This document shows, piece by piece, positions 6,978-15,718 of a DNA stretch of 25,547 nucleotides. Positions within the stretch are counted from its first letter, which is position 1. Each line of letters begins with the position of its first letter. The stretch is taken from positions 1 through 25,547 of the forward strand of contig JBOGWY010000116.1 in assembly GCA_050694015.1 (NCBI GenBank), in the 5' to 3' direction. Below the pieces are notes generated by a model, which saw only the letters and a list, made by a program, of their open reading frames with translations, did not search any database and was not told where the DNA came from. This DNA comes from JBOGWY01 sp050694015. Its GTDB lineage: Bacteria > Actinomycetota > CADDZG01 > WHSQ01. The position numbers and the translations under genes were made by a program.

Positions 6978-8540
6978 TTACAGGGACGGGCCCCCGACGA
7001 GACGCCCGACGACGCCTTCACCGAAGCCCCGAGAGCAGTCCTCTTGTTCGCAAAGGTCGACTAGCGCCGCCCACGGGGTGCCATCGCCGGCCACGATGAC
7101 ATCGAAGAAGTCACCCCAGGCGCACTTGATCGGATCGGGGCCGCAGCGACCGATCCACATCGGGTGCGCAGGACTATTGATCGTCGCCGAATAGAAGATG
7201 GGCCTCGTGGCGGCGGCGTTCGTCGACATGGTGATGTACGCGTTCCATCTCGCATCTTCGTAGGAGCCGTCGACCTCCGTGCCGTTCCACGGCGAGTTGT
7301 CGCTTCCCATGTAGACGACTGCGATCCCTCCACGCTTACCGATGGCGATGCCCGGCAGCAATGCTTCCTTGATGCCGGGATAGCCGATCATCAGCGGCTT
7401 GCCCCAGGTCTTGCCTCCGTCGCGCGACACGGACAGGTACGGCAGCCGGTCGGCGGCGACCCAGACGTAGTAGATGCGGCCGGCGCCGTCCGCGACCACG
7501 CCCGCCTCGTGGCTCGAGATATCGATCTCCGTGCCGAGCTCTTCCGCGCAGCATGGCATCCCGTTGTCGGCGACCTGAGTTCTTGTCCACGTGGCACCCT
7601 CGTCTCTCGAGGTGGCCAACCACGGCTGCCCACACCACCCGCGCGGCAGATACACCGTGCCGTCGGACCCCACGAAACCGTGACCGTTGCCGCCGTTGCA
7701 GTTGCCCGGAACTCCGTAGTCGCCGCGCTGGCTCGGGTCGTCTACGAACGCGGGCTCTCCCGTCACCGAGAACGTCACCCCGCCGTCGAGCGATCTGGTG
7801 CACATGCTTCGGAAGGAGGCGGGGCCGTTGCCGCCTCCGATGCCGCAGAAGTAGACGACGTTTCTGTAACCCTCCGGCTTCTCGCCACCCTTGGGCGCGG
7901 GTCCAGCGAACAGCGTCTGGTGATCGTTTATCTCGCATGCCCGTGGCGAAAGCTGGCTCCACTCTTTGCCGCCGTCGTCACTGAAGGAGATGAAATGACA
8001 GGGAGGACCATAGTTATTGGTAAAGACCCTCGAGGTGTCGGGATCGACATAGAGGTAGGGGTCTGCCGTAAACGGGTGCTCCTGGAACACGGTCTTCCAC
8101 GTCGCCCCGTCGTCGAAGGACGCGAGAACCTGCGGCGGGGAGATCTCCGCCGGGCGGCCGAGATGGTCGGCTCCGGCGACGAACCCGTTGAAGAAGATCG
8201 TGCCGCTCTTGGTCACCCCCAACGTCGGCTCGAAGCTCGGGGCACCGGTGCGGTAGAGGCGAGGGTCGGGAGCTTTGCTCACCAGATCCGGTGCGGGGAT
8301 GCGCTCCCCCCCGGGGCGGTGGACGACGGCCCGGCCTCCCGAGCCCGCCCGTCCGCTGGGGTCGGCCTCGTTCTGGATCAGCACCTCGGAACCCAAGCGG
8401 GCAAGGTAGTCCTCCGATAGATCGCCGACTCCGGCGTGCGAGTGATCTGCGTGCGAGTGACCGCGTGCAGTAGGCGACGTAGGCGCGCTCCCAACCAGCA
8501 GTGCGACAACCAGCAGGAGAGGCGGCGCGATCCGGTCCAC
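6978..8540 (-). CDS. Exported Asp-box beta-propeller protein, paralogue
   Basis: 520 residues with an N-terminal signal peptide (hydrophobic 6-20) followed by a short His-rich stretch (HSHADHSH, residues 28-35). Five Asp-box motifs: SFDDGATW (141-148), SDDGGKEW (187-194), SLDGGVTF (250-257), SRDEGATW (311-318) and SRDGGKTW (372-379). It matches the convergent gene at 5549-6922 through its length and has about 60 more residues at the N-terminus. Conserved blocks include NDHQTLFAGPA, GHGFVG, DGTVYLPR, DGTPWAALVD and a terminal LVGG. Catalytic sialidase residues are not evident. The GTG start has no ribosome site, but TAATTT ends six bases upstream, which suggests a leaderless transcript. It is an extracellular or surface protein of unknown ligand. 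Confidence 0.85.
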   Translation of the reverse strand: MDRIAPPLLLVVALLVGSAPTSPTARGHSHADHSHAGVGDLSEDYLARLGSEVLIQNEADPSGRAGSGGRAVVHRPGGERIPAPDLVSKAPDPRLYRTGAPSFEPTLGVTKSGTIFFNGFVAGADHLGRPAEISPPQVLASFDDGATWKTVFQEHPFTADPYLYVDPDTSRVFTNNYGPPCHFISFSDDGGKEWSQLSPRACEINDHQTLFAGPAPKGGEKPEGYRNVVYFCGIGGGNGPASFRSMCTRSLDGGVTFSVTGEPAFVDDPSQRGDYGVPGNCNGGNGHGFVGSDGTVYLPRGWCGQPWLATSRDEGATWTRTQVADNGMPCCAEELGTEIDISSHEAGVVADGAGRIYYVWVAADRLPYLSVSRDGGKTWGKPLMIGYPGIKEALLPGIAIGKRGGIAVVYMGSDNSPWNGTEVDGSYEDARWNAYITMSTNAAATRPIFYSATINSPAHPMWIGRCGPDPIKCAWGDFFDVIVAGDGTPWAALVDLCEQEDCSRGFGEGVVGRLVGGPSL

Positions 8541-8546
8541 TAAGAG

Positions 8547-8552
8547 AAATTA
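8547..8552 (-). promoter_or_regulatory. Candidate -10 element for a leaderless transcript of the 8540 gene
   Basis: On the minus strand the sequence reads TAATTT, six bases, then GTG. A TAnnnT element six bases before the start codon is the usual arrangement for leaderless actinobacterial mRNAs, and the gene has no Shine-Dalgarno sequence. No -35 element was identified. Confidence 0.4.
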
Positions 8553-8582
8553 CGCTCGCAACCCGATGACCCCCTTGTGCGG

Positions 8583-8708
8583 ATGCAAATAGACCGGCAC
8601 CCCTTCCTGTCGCAGTCACCAACCGGCGGGGTGTCCGACGCGCGATCTGATGCTGCTGCGATGGATGCGGTCGGAGAAGCGCTCGCCGAGCTGGAGGCGC
8701 GTCCGTGA
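8583..8708 (+). CDS. Putative small ORF coupled to the aminotransferase gene
   Basis: A 41-codon frame, ATG at 8583 (protein begins MQIDRHPFLSQSPTGGV and ends ALAELEARP). Its TGA (8706-8708) overlaps the GTG start of the aminotransferase (8705) as GTGA. About two thirds of its third codon positions are G or C, which fits coding sequence only moderately. The C-terminal part is Ala/Glu-rich and could be helical. There is no clear ribosome site; an in-frame GTG two codons upstream (8577) is an alternative start. It may be a real small protein or a leader whose translation drives the downstream gene. Confidence 0.35.
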   Translation: MQIDRHPFLSQSPTGGVSDARSDAAAMDAVGEALAELEARP

Positions 8709-10033
8709 CCGCGTCGTGGGAGGAGCGCTTCGCGGCACGCGCGCCCGCATCGGGCAAGATCCACGAGGAAGCCCGCCGTGTCCTCGCCGGCGGGATGACG
8801 CACGACAACCGGTTCATCCGCCCGTTCCCTCTCGCGATCGAGCGAGCCGAGGGAGCCGTCAAGTGGGATCCGGACGGCAACGAGTACATCGACTACGTCC
8901 TCGGTCACGGCGCGCTGCTGCTTGGCCACGGTCATCCCGCGACGGTCGAGGCGGTACGCGAGCAGGTCGGCCACGGGACGCATTACGGTGCCGCGCACCG
9001 GGCCGAGGTCGAGTGGGGCGAACTTGTGTGCGATCTGATCCCATCCGCGGAGCGTGTGCGCTTCACCTCGTCGGGCACCGAGGCGAACATGCTGGCACTG
9101 CGCGTCGCGCGCGCGTTCACCGGTCGCCCGGTCGTCGTCAAGTTCGACGTGCACTTCCACGGCTGGAGCGACATCGGCGTGATCGCACAGTCGGCCCCCT
9201 TCGACGTGCCCGCGAGTCCGGGCCTGTCGTCGGCGTCCAACGACATCGTGGCCCTGCCGATCCGCGATCGAGTCGCGATCGAGCAACGGCTCTCGATAGG
9301 CGATGTCGCGGCGGTGATCCTCGAACCCAGTGGCGCTCACTTCGGCGAGGTCCCGCTCGAGCCCGACACGCTGTCGTACCTGCGCGACGTCACGCAGCGC
9401 CACGGAACACTGTTGATCTTCGACGAGGTCATCACCGGGTTCCGCTGGGCACCGGGCGGTGCGCAGGAGCGCTTCGGTGTCGTGCCCGACCTCACGGCGC
9501 TGGCGAAGATCCTCGGCGGGGGACTACCGGCCGGCGCGGTGGGCGGCCGTGCCGACATCCTCGAGGGCTTCGATCTGCGCGGCGATCGTGACTGGGACCG
9601 CTTCAGGCACGTGTTCCATCCCGGCACCTTCAACGCGAACCCACTCTCGGCCGCGGCGGGCATCGCGACCCTCAACGAGGTCGCGACCGGCGAACCGACG
9701 CGGCGCGCCGAGGAGACCGCGGACGAGCTGCGGCGCGCCTTGAACGACGTGCTGAGGCGCGCCGGCATCGCCGGGAAGGTCTACGGCGAGGCGTCGGTGT
9801 TCCACATCTATCTGGGGGCCGAGCCCTCGGCCGCGGAGGCCGACGTCGCGCTCAGCTCGATGCGCGGCGAACTCGGGCGCGCGCTGCGGACCGCGCTGCT
9901 CACGCGCGGCGTCGATCTGATGCGCGCGAGCGGGATGGTGTCGTGGGTCCATGGCGACCGAGAGGTAGATAAGACCGCGGCCGCCTTCGAAGCGTCGCTG
10001 AAAGAACTCGCCGACGCAGGTGTTGCCGGCTAG
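8705..10033 (+). CDS. Class III PLP aminotransferase, glutamate-1-semialdehyde aminotransferase-like
   Basis: 442 residues, GTG start with TGGAGG (8692-8697) seven bases upstream. Hallmarks: phosphate-binding SSGTEAN (122-128), HFHGW (150-154), cofactor-contacting D240 in LIFDEVITGFR, and the Schiff-base lysine K268 in LAKILGGGLPAGA, as in the HemL-like branch of fold type I class III enzymes. It probably moves or shifts an amino group using pyridoxal phosphate. No haem gene is nearby, and the family has many non-haem members, so hemL is not assigned. Its stop overlaps that of the convergent transporter gene in the palindrome CTAG (10030-10033). Confidence 0.9.
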   Translation: MTASWEERFAARAPASGKIHEEARRVLAGGMTHDNRFIRPFPLAIERAEGAVKWDPDGNEYIDYVLGHGALLLGHGHPATVEAVREQVGHGTHYGAAHRAEVEWGELVCDLIPSAERVRFTSSGTEANMLALRVARAFTGRPVVVKFDVHFHGWSDIGVIAQSAPFDVPASPGLSSASNDIVALPIRDRVAIEQRLSIGDVAAVILEPSGAHFGEVPLEPDTLSYLRDVTQRHGTLLIFDEVITGFRWAPGGAQERFGVVPDLTALAKILGGGLPAGAVGGRADILEGFDLRGDRDWDRFRHVFHPGTFNANPLSAAAGIATLNEVATGEPTRRAEETADELRRALNDVLRRAGIAGKVYGEASVFHIYLGAEPSAAEADVALSSMRGELGRALRTALLTRGVDLMRASGMVSWVHGDREVDKTAAAFEASLKELADAGVAG

Positions 10034-12285
10034 CCCGTACTCCCCGTTGCCGCGGCGGCTCCTTGTAGGAAGACCGAACGCAACAGGTCGTCGCGGCCCA
10101 TCAGGTCGTCGGCGGGCCCGTCGAAACGGATCTGTCCGCGCTCCATGAAGTACGCATGCTGTACGAGCGACAGGGCGATGTTGACGGACTGCTCGACCAG
10201 TACCACTGCGGTCCCTTGTTGGTTGATCTTGCGCACGGTCTCGAGAAGCGACGCGACGATCGTGGGGGCGAGCCCGAGCGACAGCTCGTCGATCAACAAC
10301 AGGCGCGGCTTGAGGATCAGCGCTTTCGAAAGTGCGAGCATCTGCTGTTCGCCACCGGACAAAGTCTGCGCCGCCTGGTCCTTGCGTTCCTCGAGCACGG
10401 GGAACGCCTCGAAGCTCGCCTCGATCCCCTGCTGGATCGCTTTGTGGTTGCGTCCGTGCGTGTAGGAGAGCAGCTTCAGGTTCTCGACGACCGAGAGGGG
10501 ACCGAAGATGCTGCGGCCCGGTATCTGCGAGATGCCGAGCCCGAGTCGCCGTTCGGCGTCGAGGAAGGTGATGTCGGCGCCGTGCAGACGGACGCTGCCT
10601 CGGCTCGGTAACCCGAGTCCGGAGATGACTCGCAACAAGGTGGATTTGCCCGCGCCGTTCGTGCCGAGCAGCGCGACCATCTCGCCCTCGTCGACCGAGA
10701 ACGAGACGTCGAAGAGCACCTGTACCTGTCCGTAGGAGAAATCGATGTGACGGCAGGCGAGCAGCGGTAGGTGCTCACCTGCATGCGTCTGCTTCGTGAT
10801 CTCCTCTTCTTCAACGACGTCGTTGATCATCCGATCGAGGTCTTCGTTGACGGTGCGTGCGGCCGAGCGGAGTATCAACGCACCGATCACGCCGGGGACG
10901 ACCAGGGCGACCATCGCGCCGCCGATCCCGAACCTCCGATCGATGCTGCCCAACAGCAACGCCCCGGCGAAACCTCCGATCGCGGCTTGGTAGATCCCCG
11001 CGAGGGCCGATGCGTGCGGTCGCATCGGCGGTGGCACGATCGCGAGAAGTGCGACGTAGAAACCGGGTAAGACGCTCGCTATCAAAGAGAACGCGACCCC
11101 GAAGAAGAACGCCATCAAGAAGAAGAACGGCATCGTCGCACCGATCCCGATCGAAACGATCATCAAGATCAGGCCCCAACCGGTCGCGCGGATGAGGCGG
11201 GCGGGATCACGTCGGAAGAGCTCTTCTCCCCGGCGCCCGAAGAACGTCAGCGCTACCACCGCCACGGCCGAGACGTACACCAGGAACAACGCCCGCTGCT
11301 CGGGTCCCAAACCCCAGCGCTCGTCGAGATAGAAGAAAAAGAACGTGTTGAAGGGGACGATCATCACGCCGAGGACCCCGAACGCGATCAGGATCTTCCG
11401 CTGTGTGGGGATCAGGAGAAGTCGGCGACAGATCTCGAAGAAATGCAGTTTGGTGTGCTCTTCGATCTCGGATCGCTTGTCGCTCGTTGCACCGGCGCGA
11501 ACGAGCTCGCGCACCCGTCCGGTGTCCCAACGTCCGAAACCTGGATCCTTCAGACGCACGACGAAGAACGCGGCGAGGATCGTGAATCCACCCATGGCGA
11601 CGAACACGCCTCGCCATGTGAACGCCAGCAGCCCTGTGGTACCCGCAACGATCAACGGAGCGATGATGCTCCCGGCGAAGGCAGCCACCCGGTACGCCGA
11701 GAACGCGCGCACGCGCGCTTCGGGCGGATAGGAGTCCATCAGCAGGGGCTGATGGACGGAATCCTGGCTCCCGGACGACGCGCCGTCCAGCAAGGAGACG
11801 ATGAGTAGTGACGCGAATCCGGTGACGAAGCCTGTGAACAGGGTCGTGATGCTCCATGCGAACGCGGCCACGATGGAGACGATGTGCCGTCGAGGTTTGT
11901 TCTGTACGTATGCCGACATCCCGAGAGCCGCGAACGACAGCGCGATGAGCTTGAGCGAAACGAGACCCGCGATCGTCCCTTTGCTCAGACCCAGCGAGCG
12001 GGCGATGTCGGGACCGAGGATCTGGAACCCGTACGCCTGGAACTGGTCGACGATGACCAAGACGCCCAGGGCCAGGAGGGGATACCAGCCGACATCCTTC
12101 GCCTTGAGGGTGGCGCGCAGCGGCGGGGGTGAGGCGTCGTCCTCTCCGGCGATCCCGAGGGCCGCTCGCGCCGACCTGCGAAGTTCGGCGCGCTGCCGCG
12201 CTACCTCGTCTATCGGGTCGTGGGTGCCCGAAAGTTGCTCGACCACGCTGCTATCGGCGCGTCCGTTCGTGACGTCCACGCTCAC
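10030..12285 (-). CDS. MFS-type membrane domain fused to LivF-type ABC ATPase
   Basis: 751 residues from GTG 12285, which overlaps the lipoprotein stop as GTGA; GTG 12279 is also possible. The open frame extends further upstream, but that part lies inside the lipoprotein gene and reads as arginine-rich shadow sequence. Residues about 66-475 carry about 12 hydrophobic segments with a major-facilitator look, including a basic loop PRRH (131-134) and a long central loop (about 245-295). Residues about 508-742 are a complete LivF-like ATPase: Walker A GTNGAGKST (541-549), signature LSGGEQQ (642-648), Walker B LLLIDELSLGLAP with D666-E667. The operon otherwise lacks LivF, so this ATPase most likely pairs with the LivG domain of 12782-15718. 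The MFS role is unknown. Confidence 0.9.
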   Translation of the reverse strand: MSVDVTNGRADSSVVEQLSGTHDPIDEVARQRAELRRSARAALGIAGEDDASPPPLRATLKAKDVGWYPLLALGVLVIVDQFQAYGFQILGPDIARSLGLSKGTIAGLVSLKLIALSFAALGMSAYVQNKPRRHIVSIVAAFAWSITTLFTGFVTGFASLLIVSLLDGASSGSQDSVHQPLLMDSYPPEARVRAFSAYRVAAFAGSIIAPLIVAGTTGLLAFTWRGVFVAMGGFTILAAFFVVRLKDPGFGRWDTGRVRELVRAGATSDKRSEIEEHTKLHFFEICRRLLLIPTQRKILIAFGVLGVMIVPFNTFFFFYLDERWGLGPEQRALFLVYVSAVAVVALTFFGRRGEELFRRDPARLIRATGWGLILMIVSIGIGATMPFFFLMAFFFGVAFSLIASVLPGFYVALLAIVPPPMRPHASALAGIYQAAIGGFAGALLLGSIDRRFGIGGAMVALVVPGVIGALILRSAARTVNEDLDRMINDVVEEEEITKQTHAGEHLPLLACRHIDFSYGQVQVLFDVSFSVDEGEMVALLGTNGAGKSTLLRVISGLGLPSRGSVRLHGADITFLDAERRLGLGISQIPGRSIFGPLSVVENLKLLSYTHGRNHKAIQQGIEASFEAFPVLEERKDQAAQTLSGGEQQMLALSKALILKPRLLLIDELSLGLAPTIVASLLETVRKINQQGTAVVLVEQSVNIALSLVQHAYFMERGQIRFDGPADDLMGRDDLLRSVFLQGAAAATGSTG

Positions 12286-12785
12286 TCGCCCTCTCTGTCG
12301 ATCTCGAACGTGATGCTCCAACCGCTTTCTCCGATTCGAACGCCCTCGTCGTTCAGCAACACGATCGTCACGTCGTGGAAGTCGGGGTCCCCTCGCTCCA
12401 GGTCGACACCCGGAGCGATCGGAAGCAGCCGGAAGGTCATCTCGGTCTCGGATGTCGTGTAGACGCCGCGCTCGCGCAGGTATTTCTCGTCCGGGCATCC
12501 CGTCGTGCGTTTGCAGCGCAGGTCGTCGCGCGCGAAGTACTCCAGGGGCTCGCCCGGTGGCTGGGGGTCGATATCCACGTAGACGCCGAACTGGATGTCG
12601 TCGCCGAGACTGGCTTCCAGATCTTCGTCGGTCACATCCCAATCGACGGTTACCGGGAGATCGACGATCTCGCGGTAACCCGGTGACGTGACCTCGACCC
12701 TGCGGTCCTGGATGAACGCAAGGCCCTGCAGCTGGCACGCCGTCGTGAGCACGAGCAAGAGGAAGAGCAGACCCAAACGCCTCAT
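12282..12785 (-). CDS. Small lipoprotein within the Liv-type transporter operon
   Basis: 167 residues. MRRLGLLFLLLVLTTAC is a lipoprotein signal peptide with C17 as the lipidated residue. The remainder is acidic and beta-rich, probably one Ig-like or similar sandwich domain, with C91 and C97 able to form a disulfide. I recognise no family. The ATG overlaps the stop of the LivHMG fusion gene (ATGA), and the stop overlaps the start of the MFS-LivF gene (GTGA), so all three are very likely translated together. This suggests an outer-face accessory subunit of the transporter (inference). Confidence 0.82.
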   Translation of the reverse strand: MRRLGLLFLLLVLTTACQLQGLAFIQDRRVEVTSPGYREIVDLPVTVDWDVTDEDLEASLGDDIQFGVYVDIDPQPPGEPLEYFARDDLRCKRTTGCPDEKYLRERGVYTTSETEMTFRLLPIAPGVDLERGDPDFHDVTIVLLNDEGVRIGESGWSITFEIDREGE

Positions 12786-15718
12786 GCGGGGCTCACCATC
12801 GCGGCTTCGGTTCTCTCGCCGGAACGTTCGATCGTGGTCAGGCTGCCGCCGAGGTAGGACTCGACCACAAGTGGGTCCTCACGCACGACCTCCGGCGGTC
12901 CTTCGGCGATCGCCTTCCCGTCCGCCATCGCGACGATCCGGTCCGCCAGACCCATGATCAGCGGGATGTCGTGCTCGATCACCACCAGCGTCATCCCGAA
13001 CTGACGCTTCAGTTCGGAGAGGACGCGTCCGAGCTGCTCGGTCTCACGCTGCGCTATCCCCGACGACGGCTCGTCGAGCAGCAGGAGCGTGGGTTCGAGC
13101 GCGAGCATGCACGCGAGCTCCGCGATGCGTCTCGTACCCGTCGAGAGTTCGCGCACCTGCTTGTCGCGGAAGTGATCGAGCCCCATGAACGAGATGATGT
13201 CTCTGGCCCGCGCCTCCTTCTCACGCTCGAGACCGCGGAGTCCGAGCGCAGACGACACCATCCGTGTCGGCAGCACCCTCTCGAGCGATACCTGGATCAC
13301 GTCGAGGACGGTCAGCGTGGGGAAGAGCGCGGCGTCTTGGAAGGAGCGGATCAATCCGAGGCGGCCGCGGTGCTCGGGGCTCATCCACGTGATGTCCCGA
13401 CCGTCGAACCACACGCTTCCGCTGTCGATCCGCGTGAATCCGGCGAGAAGCTCGAACGATGTCGTTTTGCCGGCACCGTTGGGTCCGATCACGCCGAGCG
13501 TTTCGCCGGAGTACACGTCGAGCCACAGGCCGTCGACGGCTTTGACGCCGCCGAACGCCTTGTGGATGTCGCGTGCGCTGAGCATCATCTCGCCCGCCAC
13601 CACGCGGGTCGCCGGGAGAACGGGTTCAACCACGGTCGTCGCGCGATCGAGGGCGTGGTCGGACAGCTTGTCCTCGATCTCCTCCTCGGGCTCGATCACG
13701 ATGCCTTTCCGGCGAGCGAAGCGCGCGAGGATCCGATCCCGTACCGGTTGGACGAGGCTTCCGAGCCCGCCGGGGACGTAGAGGATCAAGATGAGGATGC
13801 CGAGCTGGGTCCCCGCGATCGCGAGGCTGTCCAGCGGCAGCTTCGGGACACCGATCACGAACAGGACGCCCAGCAGGGGACCGGTCAACAGGGACACCCC
13901 GCCGACCACCGTCATCATCACCACGTCGACGCTCGCGATCGCTTCGAACGATGTCTCGTTCAGCACGGTGAGCCCGTGGATGTAGATCGCTCCGCCGAGC
14001 CCCGCGACGAAACCGCCCAACAGGAACGCCTGCGTCTTGCCTGTCGTCGCGGAGATCGTGAACGCGCGCGCGTTGTCCTCGTTGTCGCGGATCGCGCGAA
14101 GGATCCGGCCGAAGCCACCCGTCCACACGTTGCGGGCCAACAACATGATCAGGATGAACACGCCGAGGCTGAAGAAGTAGTAGCTCTTGCCGGTTGCGAG
14201 ATCGCGCCCGAGGAACTCGAGCGTGGGGACCGTCGTGTCGGCACCCAGCACCCAATCTTGGCCGATCAATGTGGGGACCATGAGCGCGAACGAAAGTGTC
14301 GTCAGGGTCAGGAGAAGTCCCTTGATGCGTAGCGCCGGGAGACCGATGAACAACGACGCGAGCGCGCCCGCGCCTCCTGCGTAGAGGAACGCGAGGAGGA
14401 AGTTGCCCGTCTGCCGCGCGACGATGACCGACGCGACGGCGCCGATGGCGGCGAGTCCGAACTGCCCCAGTGTCAGCTGACCCCCGAGACCCGTCACGAT
14501 CCCCACGGACAAGCCGACTACGACGAAACCGATCATCCCCGTGAATCCGATCGCCAGTGAGTTCGTGAGGAAGAACGGCAGCACGATCGCGATCGCGAGC
14601 CCGACCACGGTGACGAGGCGCCCTAGGTTGCGCGCTATCCACAGTTGCTTCAGAGCGTCGGGGATCGGTCGCATCGCCTGGACGGCGGCCCAGCTCCCCT
14701 TCTCTTCTTCGCGTCCGCCTCTTTGCCGCTGCACCAACAACGCGATCAGGATCAGGCCGAACAGGACGATGCTCATCAGGTTGCCCTGCCCGTAGTTCCA
14801 CAGGACGAGCTGCTCGATGATCCCGAGCCCCATCCCCGCGGCGAGCGCCGCGGGAAGGCTGGACATGCGCGCGATCACACCGCACGCGAGCGCGCGTAAC
14901 AACAGGGAAGGGCCGAAGAAGCTCTCACCCGAGAAGCCCTGCGTTGGTTGCATCAGGATCGCAGTGAAGGCCGACAGGACGCCGGCCAGAGCCCATGCGA
15001 GCGACGACATCCGTGCCGCGAAGATGCCGGCCATGCGGGCTCCCTCGGGGTTCGCGGCGGCGCCGAGGATGGCGAGACCGAAACGGCTCTTCTTGAGGAA
15101 CAGCGCGAGCAGCAGCACGACGACCGGCGACAGGATCAACATCCCCGAGTAGGCCGTCGTGACGAAGAGAGGACCAACATTGAACGTCGGAAGGCCGACG
15201 GGGTCGGGGAACAGTCCGCCCGCTCGTGCCTCCGAGTTGACCACCACCGCGAACGTCACTAGGAACTGGCCGACGCCGAGTGTGGCGACGACGCTCATGA
15301 GGCGCGGCGCGTTACGTAACCTCCGGACCACCGCCGTCTCGATGACCGCGCCGACACCTCCCGCGGCGACGAGAACCAAGGGGAACGCGACCCAGTAGGG
15401 GAGGTTCCACTTCACCACGGCCAGCGCGAAGAGGGCCGCGCCGAAGGCGCCCATCTCGCCATGCGCGAAGTTGATGATGCGGTTCGTCCGGAAGATCAGT
15501 ACGAGCCCGACCCCCAACAAGCCATACGTCAGTCCGACGATGATCCCGAGGACGACGACCGGAAAGGGCGTCTCCCAGGCCCCGCGGTACTGAGCCGAGG
15601 GGAGCAGGGGAAGCAACTGGAGCAGGAGGGCGACGCCCGCGACGGACAGGAGGGTCCGGAAGACCACCTTGACCCACCTGTTGGATGCCGCCTGCCCGAC
15701 GACGGCCCGCGAACTCAC
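12782..15718 (-). CDS. LivH-LivM-LivG fusion: both permeases plus ATPase of a branched-chain-amino-acid-type ABC transporter
   Basis: 978 residues in one chain. Residues about 50-335 are a LivH-type permease (FRTNRIINFAHGEMGAFGA at 76-94 is the family hallmark). Residues about 365-665 are a LivM-type permease (GLGGQLTLGQFGLAAIGA at 410-427, LRAIRDNEDNARAF at 540-553). Residues about 712-957 are a LivG-type ATPase: Walker A GPNGAGKTT (745-753), signature variant LSTGT (858-862) in place of LSGGQ, Walker B LLLLDEPSSG with D882-E883, and H-loop H916. These families normally exist as three proteins; LivM-LivG fusions are known and a triple fusion is less usual. GTG start with no clear ribosome site. 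Divergent from two LivK-like binding-protein genes. Substrate could be amino acids, amides, urea or others. Confidence 0.95.
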   Translation of the reverse strand: MSSRAVVGQAASNRWVKVVFRTLLSVAGVALLLQLLPLLPSAQYRGAWETPFPVVVLGIIVGLTYGLLGVGLVLIFRTNRIINFAHGEMGAFGAALFALAVVKWNLPYWVAFPLVLVAAGGVGAVIETAVVRRLRNAPRLMSVVATLGVGQFLVTFAVVVNSEARAGGLFPDPVGLPTFNVGPLFVTTAYSGMLILSPVVVLLLALFLKKSRFGLAILGAAANPEGARMAGIFAARMSSLAWALAGVLSAFTAILMQPTQGFSGESFFGPSLLLRALACGVIARMSSLPAALAAGMGLGIIEQLVLWNYGQGNLMSIVLFGLILIALLVQRQRGGREEEKGSWAAVQAMRPIPDALKQLWIARNLGRLVTVVGLAIAIVLPFFLTNSLAIGFTGMIGFVVVGLSVGIVTGLGGQLTLGQFGLAAIGAVASVIVARQTGNFLLAFLYAGGAGALASLFIGLPALRIKGLLLTLTTLSFALMVPTLIGQDWVLGADTTVPTLEFLGRDLATGKSYYFFSLGVFILIMLLARNVWTGGFGRILRAIRDNEDNARAFTISATTGKTQAFLLGGFVAGLGGAIYIHGLTVLNETSFEAIASVDVVMMTVVGGVSLLTGPLLGVLFVIGVPKLPLDSLAIAGTQLGILILILYVPGGLGSLVQPVRDRILARFARRKGIVIEPEEEIEDKLSDHALDRATTVVEPVLPATRVVAGEMMLSARDIHKAFGGVKAVDGLWLDVYSGETLGVIGPNGAGKTTSFELLAGFTRIDSGSVWFDGRDITWMSPEHRGRLGLIRSFQDAALFPTLTVLDVIQVSLERVLPTRMVSSALGLRGLEREKEARARDIISFMGLDHFRDKQVRELSTGTRRIAELACMLALEPTLLLLDEPSSGIAQRETEQLGRVLSELKRQFGMTLVVIEHDIPLIMGLADRIVAMADGKAIAEGPPEVVREDPLVVESYLGGSLTTIERSGERTEAAMVSPA

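Noticed and set aside
10030..10033. CTAG shared by two convergent stop codons
   Set aside because: CTAG is its own reverse complement, so overlapping TAG stops on both strands are expected by chance in tightly packed convergent genes; no special meaning inferred.
8705..10033. Assigning hemL
   Set aside because: The family has many members outside haem synthesis and no haem gene is nearby.
12286..12738. Upstream extension of the MFS-LivF frame by about 150 residues
   Set aside because: It lies wholly within the lipoprotein gene, is arginine-rich with no domain, and the GTGA overlap at 12282-12285 gives a better start.
12971..14332. Long plus-strand frame of 453 codons opposite the LivHMG gene
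   Set aside because: Composition (Arg, His, Asp and Glu in excess, no motif) is that of an antisense shadow of a high-GC gene with strong ATPase and permease motifs.
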